Source: CAYGZL01 sp964354345 (lineage in GTDB: Bacteria; Chloroflexota; Anaerolineae; Anaerolineales; UBA4823). Taken from it: a stretch of DNA of 64,000 bases. Shown piece by piece: positions 9,514-17,158 of this stretch. Below the pieces are notes generated by a model, which saw nothing but the letters and a program-made list of their open reading frames with translations, was not told the DNA's origin and did no database searches. Location: NCBI GenBank assembly GCA_964354345.1, contig CAYGZL010000052.1, positions 3,333 to 67,332 of the forward strand, read 5' to 3'. The stretch's first letter is position 1. Every line of letters starts with the position of its first letter. The position numbers and the translations under genes are program-made.

Positions 9514-10725
9514 ATGGATACACTTTCGTTTACAATCGAAAAAGTGATTAAAGCACCAATCACTCAGGTATACCATGCCTTTACCAACGCAACAGTCTTG
9601 CGGGAGTGGTTATGTGACATTGCCACGGTCGCCCCCCAACCGGGTGGGCGGATTTACATGGTCTGGAATTCAGGATACTATACCTGCGGTGAATATATAT
9701 CGCTTACTCCTGAGAGCGCGATCGTCTTTACCTGGCAAGGTCGCGGAGACCCAGGGCAGACTCAGGTGCGCGTTGATCTAACCGAAAAAACCGACGGCAT
9801 CGAGCTGCGTTTGACCCACAGTGGACTAAGCGCTGATCCATCCTGGGCGCGAACTGTGACTGAAATCCAGGAGGGTTGGAAAAGCGGCCTGGATAACCTG
9901 GTCTCGACCTTAGAAACCGGTGAGGATTTACGGATCGTCCGGCGTCCCATGCTTGGAATAACAATCAGTGATTTTAATGAGGAAATTGCGCGCAATACCG
10001 GCGTTCCAGTATCTCAAGGTATTCGCCTGGACAGCGTCCTGGGAGGTATGGGCGCCCAAGCGGCTGGCTTGCAGGCTGGTGATGTACTGGTCAGTATTGG
10101 AGGATTAGCCACTCCAGATTTCGCTTGTCTGTCCAAGGCTGTCCAGGGTCGCCATGCCGGGGAACAAATCGAGGTGGTTTTTTACCGCGGTCCAGAGAAG
10201 AAACAAGTGATTATGCAACTTTCGCACCGCCCAATTCCAGAGATTCCCTGGTCCATCCAGGCTTTGGCGAAAACGGTGCGCCAGCAAACTGATGAAGCGC
10301 TTGGGACCCTTGACAAGTTCTGTGCGGGCGTTTCCGAATCCGAAGCCGAGTTCAGACCAAAATCCAATGAATGGAGTTCCAAAGAGGTCCTGGCTCATCT
10401 GATCCAAGGTGAGCGTGACCAACAGGCTTATATCGTTGGGTGTGTTGGCAGTCAGGAACAGTGGTCGGATGATTATGCCGGCAATTTACAATTTCGCCTC
10501 AATGCAACCCTGGTAGTTTATCCTTCATTACCAATGCTGTTGTCAGAATTAAGGCTTCTCATGCTGGAAACCGCAGCCTTGTACGATAACCTTCCGGTAG
10601 ATTTTATACAGAGAAAGTCAAGCTATTGGCGGTTGGCTTACCAGGCGTTACAAGGACCATATCACCTGAACACACACCTTGAGCAAATGCGCGCCTCCAT
10701 CGAGGCTAAACGGCGTAGTTCATAA
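9514..10725 (+). CDS. SRPBCC (AHSA1-like) - PDZ - DinB-like fusion protein
   Basis: A 403-aa three-domain protein with no signal peptide. Residues 1-140 are an SRPBCC/AHSA1 START-like domain (IEKVIKAPITQVYHAFTNA, then LREWLCD, and EGWKSGLDNL at the end). Residues 145-235 are a PDZ domain (MLGITISDF, GAQAAGLQAGDVLVSIGG). Residues 245-400 look like a DinB/YfiT four-helix bundle (NEWSSKEVLAHLIQGERD and YHLNTHLEQM, with the His residues that bind metal in that family). SRPBCC folds bind hydrophobic ligands and DinB proteins are often thiol-dependent transferases; the function of the combination is unknown. ATG at 9514 has an AAGGAG ribosome site. It is a single-gene unit convergent with the TauE gene. 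Confidence 0.82.
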   Translation: MDTLSFTIEKVIKAPITQVYHAFTNATVLREWLCDIATVAPQPGGRIYMVWNSGYYTCGEYISLTPESAIVFTWQGRGDPGQTQVRVDLTEKTDGIELRLTHSGLSADPSWARTVTEIQEGWKSGLDNLVSTLETGEDLRIVRRPMLGITISDFNEEIARNTGVPVSQGIRLDSVLGGMGAQAAGLQAGDVLVSIGGLATPDFACLSKAVQGRHAGEQIEVVFYRGPEKKQVIMQLSHRPIPEIPWSIQALAKTVRQQTDEALGTLDKFCAGVSESEAEFRPKSNEWSSKEVLAHLIQGERDQQAYIVGCVGSQEQWSDDYAGNLQFRLNATLVVYPSLPMLLSELRLLMLETAALYDNLPVDFIQRKSSYWRLAYQALQGPYHLNTHLEQMRASIEAKRRSS

Positions 10726-10733
10726 AGAATTCT

Positions 10734-11489
10734 CTAAGGGATTGTGACGCCCAAAGCTTTCAAGATTGTCCTCAGGCTGACCAGGATTATTAAAACACCT
10801 ACCAACCCCATTAACGACCGGGTCGGCAGGTGCTTGGTGACATAAGCAGCCAGGGGTGCTGCTACCGCGCCGCCAATCAGCAGGCCCAAAATGATCCGCC
10901 AGGTGTCCAGAAACCCCAGGGTCAGGATGAAAGTCACTGATTCCGAAAAGGTCACAAAAAATTCAGCCAGGTTAACCGATCCGATCGAAAAGCGCGGATG
11001 ATTACCCCGCGCCACTAGAGTTGTGGTCACCACGGGTCCCCAACCACCTCCACCAATTGCATCAAAGAAACCACCCAATAAGCCAAGTGGTTCAATAAAA
11101 GTAGTCACTCTGCCATCAATTGAACCACGCTGTAATGCTTTCCATAGGATAACCCCCCCCATAATCAACAAATAACCTGAGATAAAGGGTTTAATTACCT
11201 CGCCATTGAGTTTGGTCAGCATATAAGCACCAGTTACGCCACCGATTATTCCCGGGATCAATAAACGTCGGATTAAGTATTTATCTACATTCCCCAGGCG
11301 CCAATGGGAAAACCCTGATATCCCTGTAGTAACGACTTCTGCCATATGAACACTGGCGCTAGCAATCACAGGGGATATCCCCAATGTAAGCAGCAGCGTA
11401 TTCGAGCTGACTCCATAAGCCATTCCCAAAGCCCCATCAATCATTTGGGCAATAAAACCAACAATGATAAATATAACTACCTGATCCAT
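10734..11489 (-). CDS. TauE/SafE-family sulfite/anion exporter
   Basis: A 251-aa integral membrane protein of about eight helices with the TauE/SafE pattern: an N-terminal helix followed by GALGMAYGVSSNTLLL, a mid-protein GGFFDAIGGGGWGPVV loop typical of the second repeat, and a C-terminal hydrophobic helix. The family exports sulfite, sulfoacetate or related small anions across the inner membrane. It lies 57 bp downstream of an Rrf2 regulator in the same direction, so regulator and exporter are probably co-transcribed. Rrf2 proteins such as CymR and IscR respond to cysteine or Fe-S status, which makes a sulfur role likely but unproven. Confidence 0.88.
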   Translation of the reverse strand: MDQVVIFIIVGFIAQMIDGALGMAYGVSSNTLLLTLGISPVIASASVHMAEVVTTGISGFSHWRLGNVDKYLIRRLLIPGIIGGVTGAYMLTKLNGEVIKPFISGYLLIMGGVILWKALQRGSIDGRVTTFIEPLGLLGGFFDAIGGGGWGPVVTTTLVARGNHPRFSIGSVNLAEFFVTFSESVTFILTLGFLDTWRIILGLLIGGAVAAPLAAYVTKHLPTRSLMGLVGVLIILVSLRTILKALGVTIP

Positions 11490-11546
11490 TACAAACCCGA
11501 TGAAAAGGTGAATGAACTAGCTTTTACCCAAATTGGGAGGAATAAC

Positions 11547-12011
11547 TCAAACCGATGATAATGGATAATTCATTAAGTCTTGGCGGACATGCTCAATGCG
11601 CTGTGTGACATCCGCCAGTGTTGTACGATCCAAGATGTCCGCGATCGCATTGCGCACATCCAGCATCACCAACCGCAATCCACAGGTTTCTTCATCTGGG
11701 CAGGCGCATTTCTCATAAGCTGTTTGGCTAACGCACCGGATAGGCGCTAATGGTCCGTCTAGCACACGCACAATTTGCCCTAAGGTAATTTGATTGGCTG
11801 GTTTCCCAAGGTAATAACCTCCCCCGCTGCCCATGCGACTCTTTACCAGCCCGGCATTTTTCAAGGTTAATAAGATTTGCTCAAGGAACTTAACCGGTAT
11901 TTTCTCGCGTGTCGCAATTTCCTTGATCTGGACAACTTCTCCTAAGCCTTCTTTAGAAGACAGAGTAATTAGAGCCCGGATACCATATTCGCCTCGTTTA
12001 GAGAGTTTCAT
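11547..12011 (-). CDS. Rrf2-family transcriptional regulator with cysteine cluster
   Basis: About 154 aa. The N-terminus MKLSKRGEYGIRAL and the winged helix (VQIKEIATREKIPVKFLEQIL, then GSGGGYYLGKP) are diagnostic for Rrf2. Near residues 98-118 there is a cysteine group (CVSQTAYEKCACP...CGLR) at the position where IscR, NsrR and RsrR bind an Fe-S cluster, so a redox or Fe-S sensor is likely. An upstream ATG at 12026 is possible; 12011 gives the family-standard N-terminus. A sigma70-like promoter with an inverted repeat precedes it, suggesting autoregulation. The following gene is a TauE exporter, so the target may be sulfur handling. Confidence 0.88.
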   Translation of the reverse strand: MKLSKRGEYGIRALITLSSKEGLGEVVQIKEIATREKIPVKFLEQILLTLKNAGLVKSRMGSGGGYYLGKPANQITLGQIVRVLDGPLAPIRCVSQTAYEKCACPDEETCGLRLVMLDVRNAIADILDRTTLADVTQRIEHVRQDLMNYPLSSV

Positions 12012-12033
12012 ATTTTCCAATTCCATACTACTT

Positions 12034-12084
12034 CTATCATAATAATATTTTCGATAGGATAACCGACTGAGAATAAGTTGTCAA
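12034..12084 (-). promoter_or_regulatory. promoter and candidate operator of the Rrf2 gene
   Basis: Read on the minus strand, TTGACA (12079-12084) and TATCCT (12056-12061) are 17 bp apart. Overlapping and just downstream of the -10 is the inverted repeat CTATC-N14-GATAG (12034-12057) with an AT-only spacer, about the length of an Rrf2 operator. The position fits repression of its own gene. The opposite-strand hydrolase gene begins at 12166, so the site might serve both. Confidence 0.5.
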
Positions 12085-12165
12085 GCCCTACATTGCCAGC
12101 AGGGCGATTTTGGCGTAAAATGGCAATCATTATCCTATATTTAACCAGAAAGAGTATACCGTAGC

Positions 12166-13086
12166 GTGGTAAAAACTGGATCATCTGTCTACACGATCGA
12201 CTTAAATTTCATGGGATTGCCCGGAGCCATCGCCAGTTACCTTATCCCTCATGCACACGGCGCGGTTTTAATTGAGAGTGGCCCTGGATCCACATTGCCC
12301 GGTCTGCAAGCTGGTTTGAAGGCTCACGGTCTGACAGTCTCCGACATCACCGATGTACTTATAACCCATATCCACTTGGATCATGGTGGTGCAGCCGGCT
12401 GGTTGGCCCGTCAGGGCGCCCGTATCCACGTTCACCCGGCAGGAGCACCGCACCTGATTGATCCCCAAAAGTTGCTCTCAAGCGCCGCCCGTATTTATGG
12501 CGATCAGATGCAATCCTTGTGGGGTGAATTCTTGCCTGTCCCTGAAGAACGCCTGATGATTATCCAAGATGGAGAAGAGCTTGAGATTGAAGGTTTACGC
12601 TTTCGCGCACTGGATACACCAGGTCATGCGAACCATCATAATGTCTATCTTTTTGAAGGAATTTGTTTCTCTGGCGATTTTGGCGGCATTCGCATGCAGG
12701 GCATCCGTCATTTACGCCTCCCTATGCCGCCCCCCGAATTTATCCTGGAACAGTGGCATACCAGTCTGGTCAGGTTAAGGGCTGAACATTCGAGCGGTGC
12801 CTTCAACCAAATCGCCCCAACGCATTTCGGTATCTTTACCGATGCGAGTTGGCATCTGGATAGCCTGGGAAAAGCCTTGGACGAAATTGAAGACTGGATG
12901 TCGGCTGTCATGCCCGGCCATCCTGGGCTCGATGAACTTAACAAGAGCTTTTTAGCCTGGATACGCCGCCGGTCAGAAGCGGATGGTCTGGATACCACCG
13001 CGTACGATATCTATGAAGCCGCTAATCCTTCCTGGATGTCCAGCCAAGGGATATTAAGGTATTGGAATAAATACCGGATCAAGTAA
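12166..13086 (+). CDS. metallo-beta-lactamase-fold hydrolase
   Basis: A 306-aa MBL-fold protein. The metal-binding motif THIHLDHGG (HxHxDH, about residues 66-72) is present, as are the later His in DTPGHANHH, the Asp in CFSGDFGG and a His in APTHFG that complete a dinuclear zinc site. The fold hydrolyses thioesters, lactones or phosphodiesters; the extended C-terminal helical part with WHLDSLGKALDEIEDWM is common in uncharacterised members. The start is GTG at 12166; no in-frame ATG precedes the beta-strand. It stands alone, divergent from the Rrf2 gene and convergent with the downstream HTH regulator. Confidence 0.85.
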   Translation: MVKTGSSVYTIDLNFMGLPGAIASYLIPHAHGAVLIESGPGSTLPGLQAGLKAHGLTVSDITDVLITHIHLDHGGAAGWLARQGARIHVHPAGAPHLIDPQKLLSSAARIYGDQMQSLWGEFLPVPEERLMIIQDGEELEIEGLRFRALDTPGHANHHNVYLFEGICFSGDFGGIRMQGIRHLRLPMPPPEFILEQWHTSLVRLRAEHSSGAFNQIAPTHFGIFTDASWHLDSLGKALDEIEDWMSAVMPGHPGLDELNKSFLAWIRRRSEADGLDTTAYDIYEAANPSWMSSQGILRYWNKYRIK

Positions 13087-13114
13087 ATCCTTTTCCATGA
13101 CATGATAGAAACTG

Positions 13115-13774
13115 TCATCGTCGAACTGATTCAGATCTACCCACCTGGAAAAGGCATTGCGATAAGCCAGGTTGGTCTTCGTGATGTCTGATGAGTTGCA
13201 CAACAGGAGTATCCAACAAACCCTGCAAAAAATAACGGTCCAGTTGGCATAGCTCCGGATGAGTGTTGATGACTGCTTTGTAAGGACAATGGATCAGCAC
13301 CAACCGCGGCCCTTCGGCATGCGCCTCCCAACGCGCTTGATAATTAAGCAGGTTCAATAATCGAATCACTCCATTCAGCCGGCGTGTCAAGGTTTGGGTT
13401 TTACTAGAATTTACTTCGGTTATTCCAGATTGTGGTTTACTTAATCCATCGAGCATCCGTCTAGCCGTTCGTTGTAGAATCTCTCGTTGCGTTTCAGATG
13501 ACAAGTCGCTAAACAATTCAGTCAGTAAAGCATCTGACAGGCAATCCAAATTATGCCCGAGTGTTTGCTCGGATAATTTATATAGGGTTGCTGGCCGGCC
13601 TTTGGCAACCTGATTTTTCTGTCCCCCTTCTTCCACCAGGCCTTGTTCTTGTAAGATAGTCAAGTGATACCGGATGTTCGCTTCGGTTACTTTCATTACC
13701 TGGCTTAACTCGGCGACTGAAACAAGGGGATGCTGGCGAATATAGTCACACAAACGCTGGCGAGCGGTTTTCAT
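13115..13774 (-). CDS. ArsR/SufR-like winged-helix regulator
   Basis: A 219-aa regulator. The N-terminal winged HTH reads LVSVAELSQVMKVTEANIRYHLTIL then GLVEEGGQKNQVAKGRPATLYKLSE, the layout of COG2345 proteins such as SufR. The C-terminal domain keeps cysteines in HCPYKAVINTHPELCQLD and in LSQCLFQV, placed like the Fe-S ligands of SufR. It is divergent from an operon that starts with an IscX-like gene and continues with Fe-S proteins of complex I and Mrp, so an Fe-S responsive repressor is a reasonable guess. ATG at 13774 gives a standard N-terminus; a TTG at 13792 is the alternative. A perfect palindrome lies between the two operons. Confidence 0.78.
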   Translation of the reverse strand: MKTARQRLCDYIRQHPLVSVAELSQVMKVTEANIRYHLTILQEQGLVEEGGQKNQVAKGRPATLYKLSEQTLGHNLDCLSDALLTELFSDLSSETQREILQRTARRMLDGLSKPQSGITEVNSSKTQTLTRRLNGVIRLLNLLNYQARWEAHAEGPRLVLIHCPYKAVINTHPELCQLDRYFLQGLLDTPVVQLIRHHEDQPGLSQCLFQVGRSESVRR

Positions 13775-13804
13775 GATCGAATTGTAATCCAACTACATAA
13801 TTTC

Positions 13805-13820
13805 GCAAATATATATTTGC
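13805..13820. promoter_or_regulatory. perfect 16-bp palindrome between regulator and iscX-nuo operon
   Basis: GCAAATATATATTTGC is self-complementary over all 16 bases. On the minus strand it overlaps the -35 area of a possible regulator promoter whose -10 is TACAAT (13781-13786 read leftward). On the plus strand it lies about 30 bp upstream of a TATAAT (13852-13857) that could be the -10 of the iscX operon. A dimeric winged-helix repressor encoded next door is the obvious candidate to bind here. Confidence 0.55.
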
Positions 13821-13875
13821 TTTTATGCATGGTTCTCCGAAGAAATACGAGTATAATTGTGTCTGTTTTGTAATT

Positions 13876-14091
13876 ATGGTAGATCAATGCTTAACCTGGG
13901 AAGACACTTTCGCCATTGTTCAGTTTTTACGCGCCCAACATCCCGGAGTCAATCTTGAACAAATTACGCTGGGTAATATTTATGAATGGACGACCCAGCT
14001 TCCGGATTTTCACGATGATCGAGCGCTTGCCAATGAAGGCATCTTGTTGGCAATAATCCAAGAATGGTTTGAGGAGTTATCCAATCTATGA
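13876..14091 (+). CDS. iscX: IscX-like Fe-S assembly protein
   Basis: A 71-aa acidic protein. The pattern LTWEDTFAIVQFL, HPGVNLEQITLGNIYEW, LPDFHDDRALANEGIL and AIIQEWFEE matches the IscX (YfhJ) family, a small regulator that binds IscS and iron. The frame is open from an earlier ATG at 13825, but ATG at 13876 places the conserved LTW near residue 6 as in the family. It is the first gene of a run continuing with nuoB (4-bp ATGA overlap), nuoCD, nuoI and an Mrp ATPase. The company suggests supply of Fe-S clusters to the complex I subunits. Sequence identity to E. coli IscX is modest by eye. Confidence 0.7.
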   Translation: MVDQCLTWEDTFAIVQFLRAQHPGVNLEQITLGNIYEWTTQLPDFHDDRALANEGILLAIIQEWFEELSNL

Positions 14092-14744
14092 GTACAATGA
14101 AACAAGATAATATAAAAAACACGCATTACGATGTGCCGCCCGAGCTTGAACGCCAGGTGAATATCACTACACTCGACAAAATATATAATTGGGGCCGGCG
14201 CTCATCCATTTGGCCAATGATGTTTGGTCTGGCCTGCTGTGCGATTGAGATGATCTGTACTGCTGCCAGCCGCTTTGATTTTTCACGCTTTGGGATGGAA
14301 GTGATGCGACCAAGCCCACGTCAGGCTGACCTAATGATCGTATCAGGAACCGTTACCAAGAAAATGATCCCCCAGATTGTGCGCCTGTATAATCAGATGC
14401 CTGAACCCAAATATGTGGTTGCCATGGGCGCATGTGCGTCCGGCGGTGGACCATTCAAAGAAGGTTATAACGTTGTCTCAGGCGTCGATAATTACATACC
14501 TGTGGATGTTTACATCCCTGGTTGCCCACCCACACCTCAGGCCTTGTTGCATGGCTTGATCACGTTGCAAAAAAGGATTGACGCCCAACACTGGCGGGAC
14601 ACCCGTTGGTATGGAAAGGACCCAGTTCCCGAAATCCCGGTTCCTGTGCTGGGTCCGGATGTGATGGATCCGCGTGAATATGCCAAGATTCGAGAAGTCT
14701 CCCTCCAGCAGTTGCCCCCCCAAACTGCTACTGAATCTGAATAG
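14088..14744 (+). CDS. nuoB: NADH-quinone oxidoreductase subunit B
   Basis: 218-aa NuoB, the subunit carrying the terminal Fe-S cluster N2 of complex I. The four ligands are visible: the Cys pair C50-C51 in GLACCAIEM, C116 in GACASGG and C146 in PGCPPTP. Its N-terminus is extended by about 20 residues (MSTMKQDNIKNTHYDVPPEL). The start overlaps the iscX stop as ATGA, and nuoCD follows after 21 bp. The protein sits at the junction of the peripheral and membrane arms. Only subunits B, C/D and I are encoded here; the other complex I genes are not in this window. Confidence 0.94.
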   Translation: MSTMKQDNIKNTHYDVPPELERQVNITTLDKIYNWGRRSSIWPMMFGLACCAIEMICTAASRFDFSRFGMEVMRPSPRQADLMIVSGTVTKKMIPQIVRLYNQMPEPKYVVAMGACASGGGPFKEGYNVVSGVDNYIPVDVYIPGCPPTPQALLHGLITLQKRIDAQHWRDTRWYGKDPVPEIPVPVLGPDVMDPREYAKIREVSLQQLPPQTATESE

Positions 14745-14765
14745 CTGAGGCAATTGGAGCATTTT

Positions 14766-16508
14766 ATGAGTGAACAAACATTCCTCGTCGATCTTAACCT
14801 GGCATCCCGGTTCCCAGACTCAGTAACAGTGGACACCCGTAAAGGATATGGGGGGTATATCATCAACTCGGACAACCTGATCAAAATAGCTACCACGATC
14901 CGTGATGATTTGGGTTACGACTATCTATCCTCAGTTACCGGTGTCGATTATCCAGAGGAAGGTAGATTGGAAGTTGTCTATCATGCATACAAGACTACTG
15001 GAGGTCCAGGGCTGGTCTTTAAGACCCAGACGCCACGTGAGAATGCCGTAGTCCCCTCGTTGATTCGCGTTTATCCTGGTGTGGATTTCCAGGAAAGGGA
15101 AACCTGGGATTTACTCGGGATTCGCTTCGAAGGTCATCCGGATATGCGTCGCATCTTACTTTGGGAAGGTTTCGAGGGCCATCCGCTCCGCAAAGACTGG
15201 CGAGAACCTTACTATGAAGAAGAAAACAAGCCATTAAAAAGCCGTTGGCCTGAGGGTCATGTCCGGCGTGTTGAAGATGATAATGCTTTTCATAAAAACG
15301 TCCACTATCCAGCCGGCTTTAATCCCGATACCTGGATGCCCGATGACGATGCTGCCCTATATGCCAGCTTAAACCGTTCTATAAAACGGCACGAAGGCGG
15401 CCAAGGGAAGACCGATACTGTCGTTGTTAACCTCGGCCCACAACATCCATCTACACACGGTGTATTCCGGGTCACCGTCGCGCTGGATGGTGAAACAATT
15501 GTTGCCCTCAAACCTGTGATGGGTTATCTTCATCGCAACCACGAGAAAATTTGCGAACGGAATACATTCCTTCAAAACATGCCTTTCACTGACCGCCTGG
15601 ATTATCTTTCTTCGCTGAGTAACAACTTCGGGTACGCAATTGCGGTCGAAAAGCTGATGAACATCCATCCTCCAGAGCGGGCGGATTACCTGCGCGTGAT
15701 TATGGCAGAATTTACCCGGATCAGCAATCACTTATTTGCTGTTGGCACCTTCCTCAATGACCTGGGGGCTTACTTCACTCCAGTGTTATATGCAATTGAG
15801 GAACGCGAGTTGATTCTGGATGTCTTTGAAGCAGTTACCGGTTCGCGGATGATGTGCAATTATTTCCGTTTTGGCGGTGTTGCCCGTGATCTACCCGAAG
15901 GAATTTACGAAAAAATTCGCAAGTTGGTCTTCGATCGTCTGCCGCGTAAGATCGATGAACTGGATCTGTACTTAACCAACAACGAAATTATCCGCTCACG
16001 TGCCGAAGGTGTGGGGGTACTTACCCCTGAACAAGCAATTGCCTATTCGACCTGTGGACCCACTCTGCGCGCTTCGGGCGTACCCTATGATATCCGCCGC
16101 GCAGAACCCTACGGGATTTATGATCGTTTCGATTTCGATGTGGCTGTCCGTTATCATGGCGATACCTATGACCGCTATCTGATCCGGATAGACGAAATTC
16201 GCCAGAGTTTGCGTATCTTGCAGCAGGCGGTGCGCGATTTACCGGGCGGACCAATCCAGGAAGGGAAACCTCAATACCAGGTACGGGTACCAGCCGGGGA
16301 ATCTTACGGGCGCGTTGAAGGGCCAAAGGGCGAGCTGGGATTTTATGTGGTTTCCACCGGTAAGCCGAATCCATGGCGGTATCATGTTCGTGCGCCATCG
16401 TTCATTAATCTGACTGCTTACGAAACGATGTGCGTGGGCAATAAAATCGCAGATGTGGTCGCTATCCTGGGTTCAATTGATATCGTCCTGGGCGAGACGG
16501 ATCGCTAA
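14766..16508 (+). CDS. nuoCD: NADH-quinone oxidoreductase subunit C/D fusion
   Basis: 580-aa fusion of NuoC (30 kDa, about residues 1-165) and NuoD (49 kDa, about 205-580), joined by an acidic linker. NuoC landmarks: RETWDLLGIRFEGHPDMRRILLWEGFEGHPLRKDW. NuoD landmarks: VNLGPQHPSTHGVFR, GYLHRNHEKICE, and the C-terminal RAPSFINL, with the His and Tyr positions that line the quinone site. The original Ni-binding Cys residues of hydrogenase ancestors are absent, as expected. ATG at 14766 follows a GGAG at normal spacing; the upstream TTG at 14754 is not needed. nuoI follows after 19 bp. Confidence 0.94.
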   Translation: MSEQTFLVDLNLASRFPDSVTVDTRKGYGGYIINSDNLIKIATTIRDDLGYDYLSSVTGVDYPEEGRLEVVYHAYKTTGGPGLVFKTQTPRENAVVPSLIRVYPGVDFQERETWDLLGIRFEGHPDMRRILLWEGFEGHPLRKDWREPYYEEENKPLKSRWPEGHVRRVEDDNAFHKNVHYPAGFNPDTWMPDDDAALYASLNRSIKRHEGGQGKTDTVVVNLGPQHPSTHGVFRVTVALDGETIVALKPVMGYLHRNHEKICERNTFLQNMPFTDRLDYLSSLSNNFGYAIAVEKLMNIHPPERADYLRVIMAEFTRISNHLFAVGTFLNDLGAYFTPVLYAIEERELILDVFEAVTGSRMMCNYFRFGGVARDLPEGIYEKIRKLVFDRLPRKIDELDLYLTNNEIIRSRAEGVGVLTPEQAIAYSTCGPTLRASGVPYDIRRAEPYGIYDRFDFDVAVRYHGDTYDRYLIRIDEIRQSLRILQQAVRDLPGGPIQEGKPQYQVRVPAGESYGRVEGPKGELGFYVVSTGKPNPWRYHVRAPSFINLTAYETMCVGNKIADVVAILGSIDIVLGETDR

Positions 16509-16527
16509 AGAAACGGAGTAGTTGAAA

Positions 16528-17133
16528 ATGGACGGAATGGGTATTCTGAAAGGAATGGGCGTTACCTTAAAACGCTTTGTTGATACATTTCTCGACGACA
16601 TCCAATGGTGGCGGAAACGTTATTACACTCAGGAAGGGCTGGCGCACCGATTGAGTACTGAAACACGCGGTGTTTTCACGGTTCAATATCCTGAGGAAAA
16701 GATGCCTGTTCCTGAAGAGTTTCGCTATGTGCCCTTCCTGATTTATGAAGTGGGACTCGACGGTGAGAAAAAGGATCGTTGTACTTCCTGTGGCATCTGC
16801 GCCAAGGTTTGCCCTCCTCAATGTATCTGGATCGTCCGTACCAATGATCCAAAAACTGGCAGGCCAATTCCAGAGCCAAAAGATTTTTCTATTGATGTAG
16901 ACATTTGTATGAATTGCGGTTTCTGCGCCGAATATTGCCCTTTCGACGCGATCAAGATGGATCACAATTATGAGCTCTCGGTATATAACCGCCATAGAAG
17001 CAATATCTTCAATAAGGAAAAACTTTCCAGACCGCTCTCATACTATGAAAGCATCCGACCTGTAAATGCTGCACAGGAAGCTGCTGACCGGGCTGCTGCT
17101 GAAGCAGCTAAAGCGGCCAGGAAGAAAACCTAG
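16528..17133 (+). CDS. nuoI: NADH-quinone oxidoreductase subunit I (2x[4Fe-4S] ferredoxin)
   Basis: 201-aa NuoI. Two ferredoxin motifs are present: CTSCGICAKVCPPQC (about residues 86-100) and CMNCGFCAEYCPFDA (about 127-141), binding clusters N6a and N6b that relay electrons between the NADH arm and NuoB. The C-terminus has an Ala-rich tail (AAQEAADRAAAEAAKAARKK) often seen in this lineage. ATG at 16528 is taken; a TTG lies 6 bp upstream. The Mrp-type ATPase gene follows after 25 bp on the same strand. Confidence 0.92.
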   Translation: MDGMGILKGMGVTLKRFVDTFLDDIQWWRKRYYTQEGLAHRLSTETRGVFTVQYPEEKMPVPEEFRYVPFLIYEVGLDGEKKDRCTSCGICAKVCPPQCIWIVRTNDPKTGRPIPEPKDFSIDVDICMNCGFCAEYCPFDAIKMDHNYELSVYNRHRSNIFNKEKLSRPLSYYESIRPVNAAQEAADRAAAEAAKAARKKT

Positions 17134-17158
17134 GGGTAATCCATCCAGGAAGGTAAAA

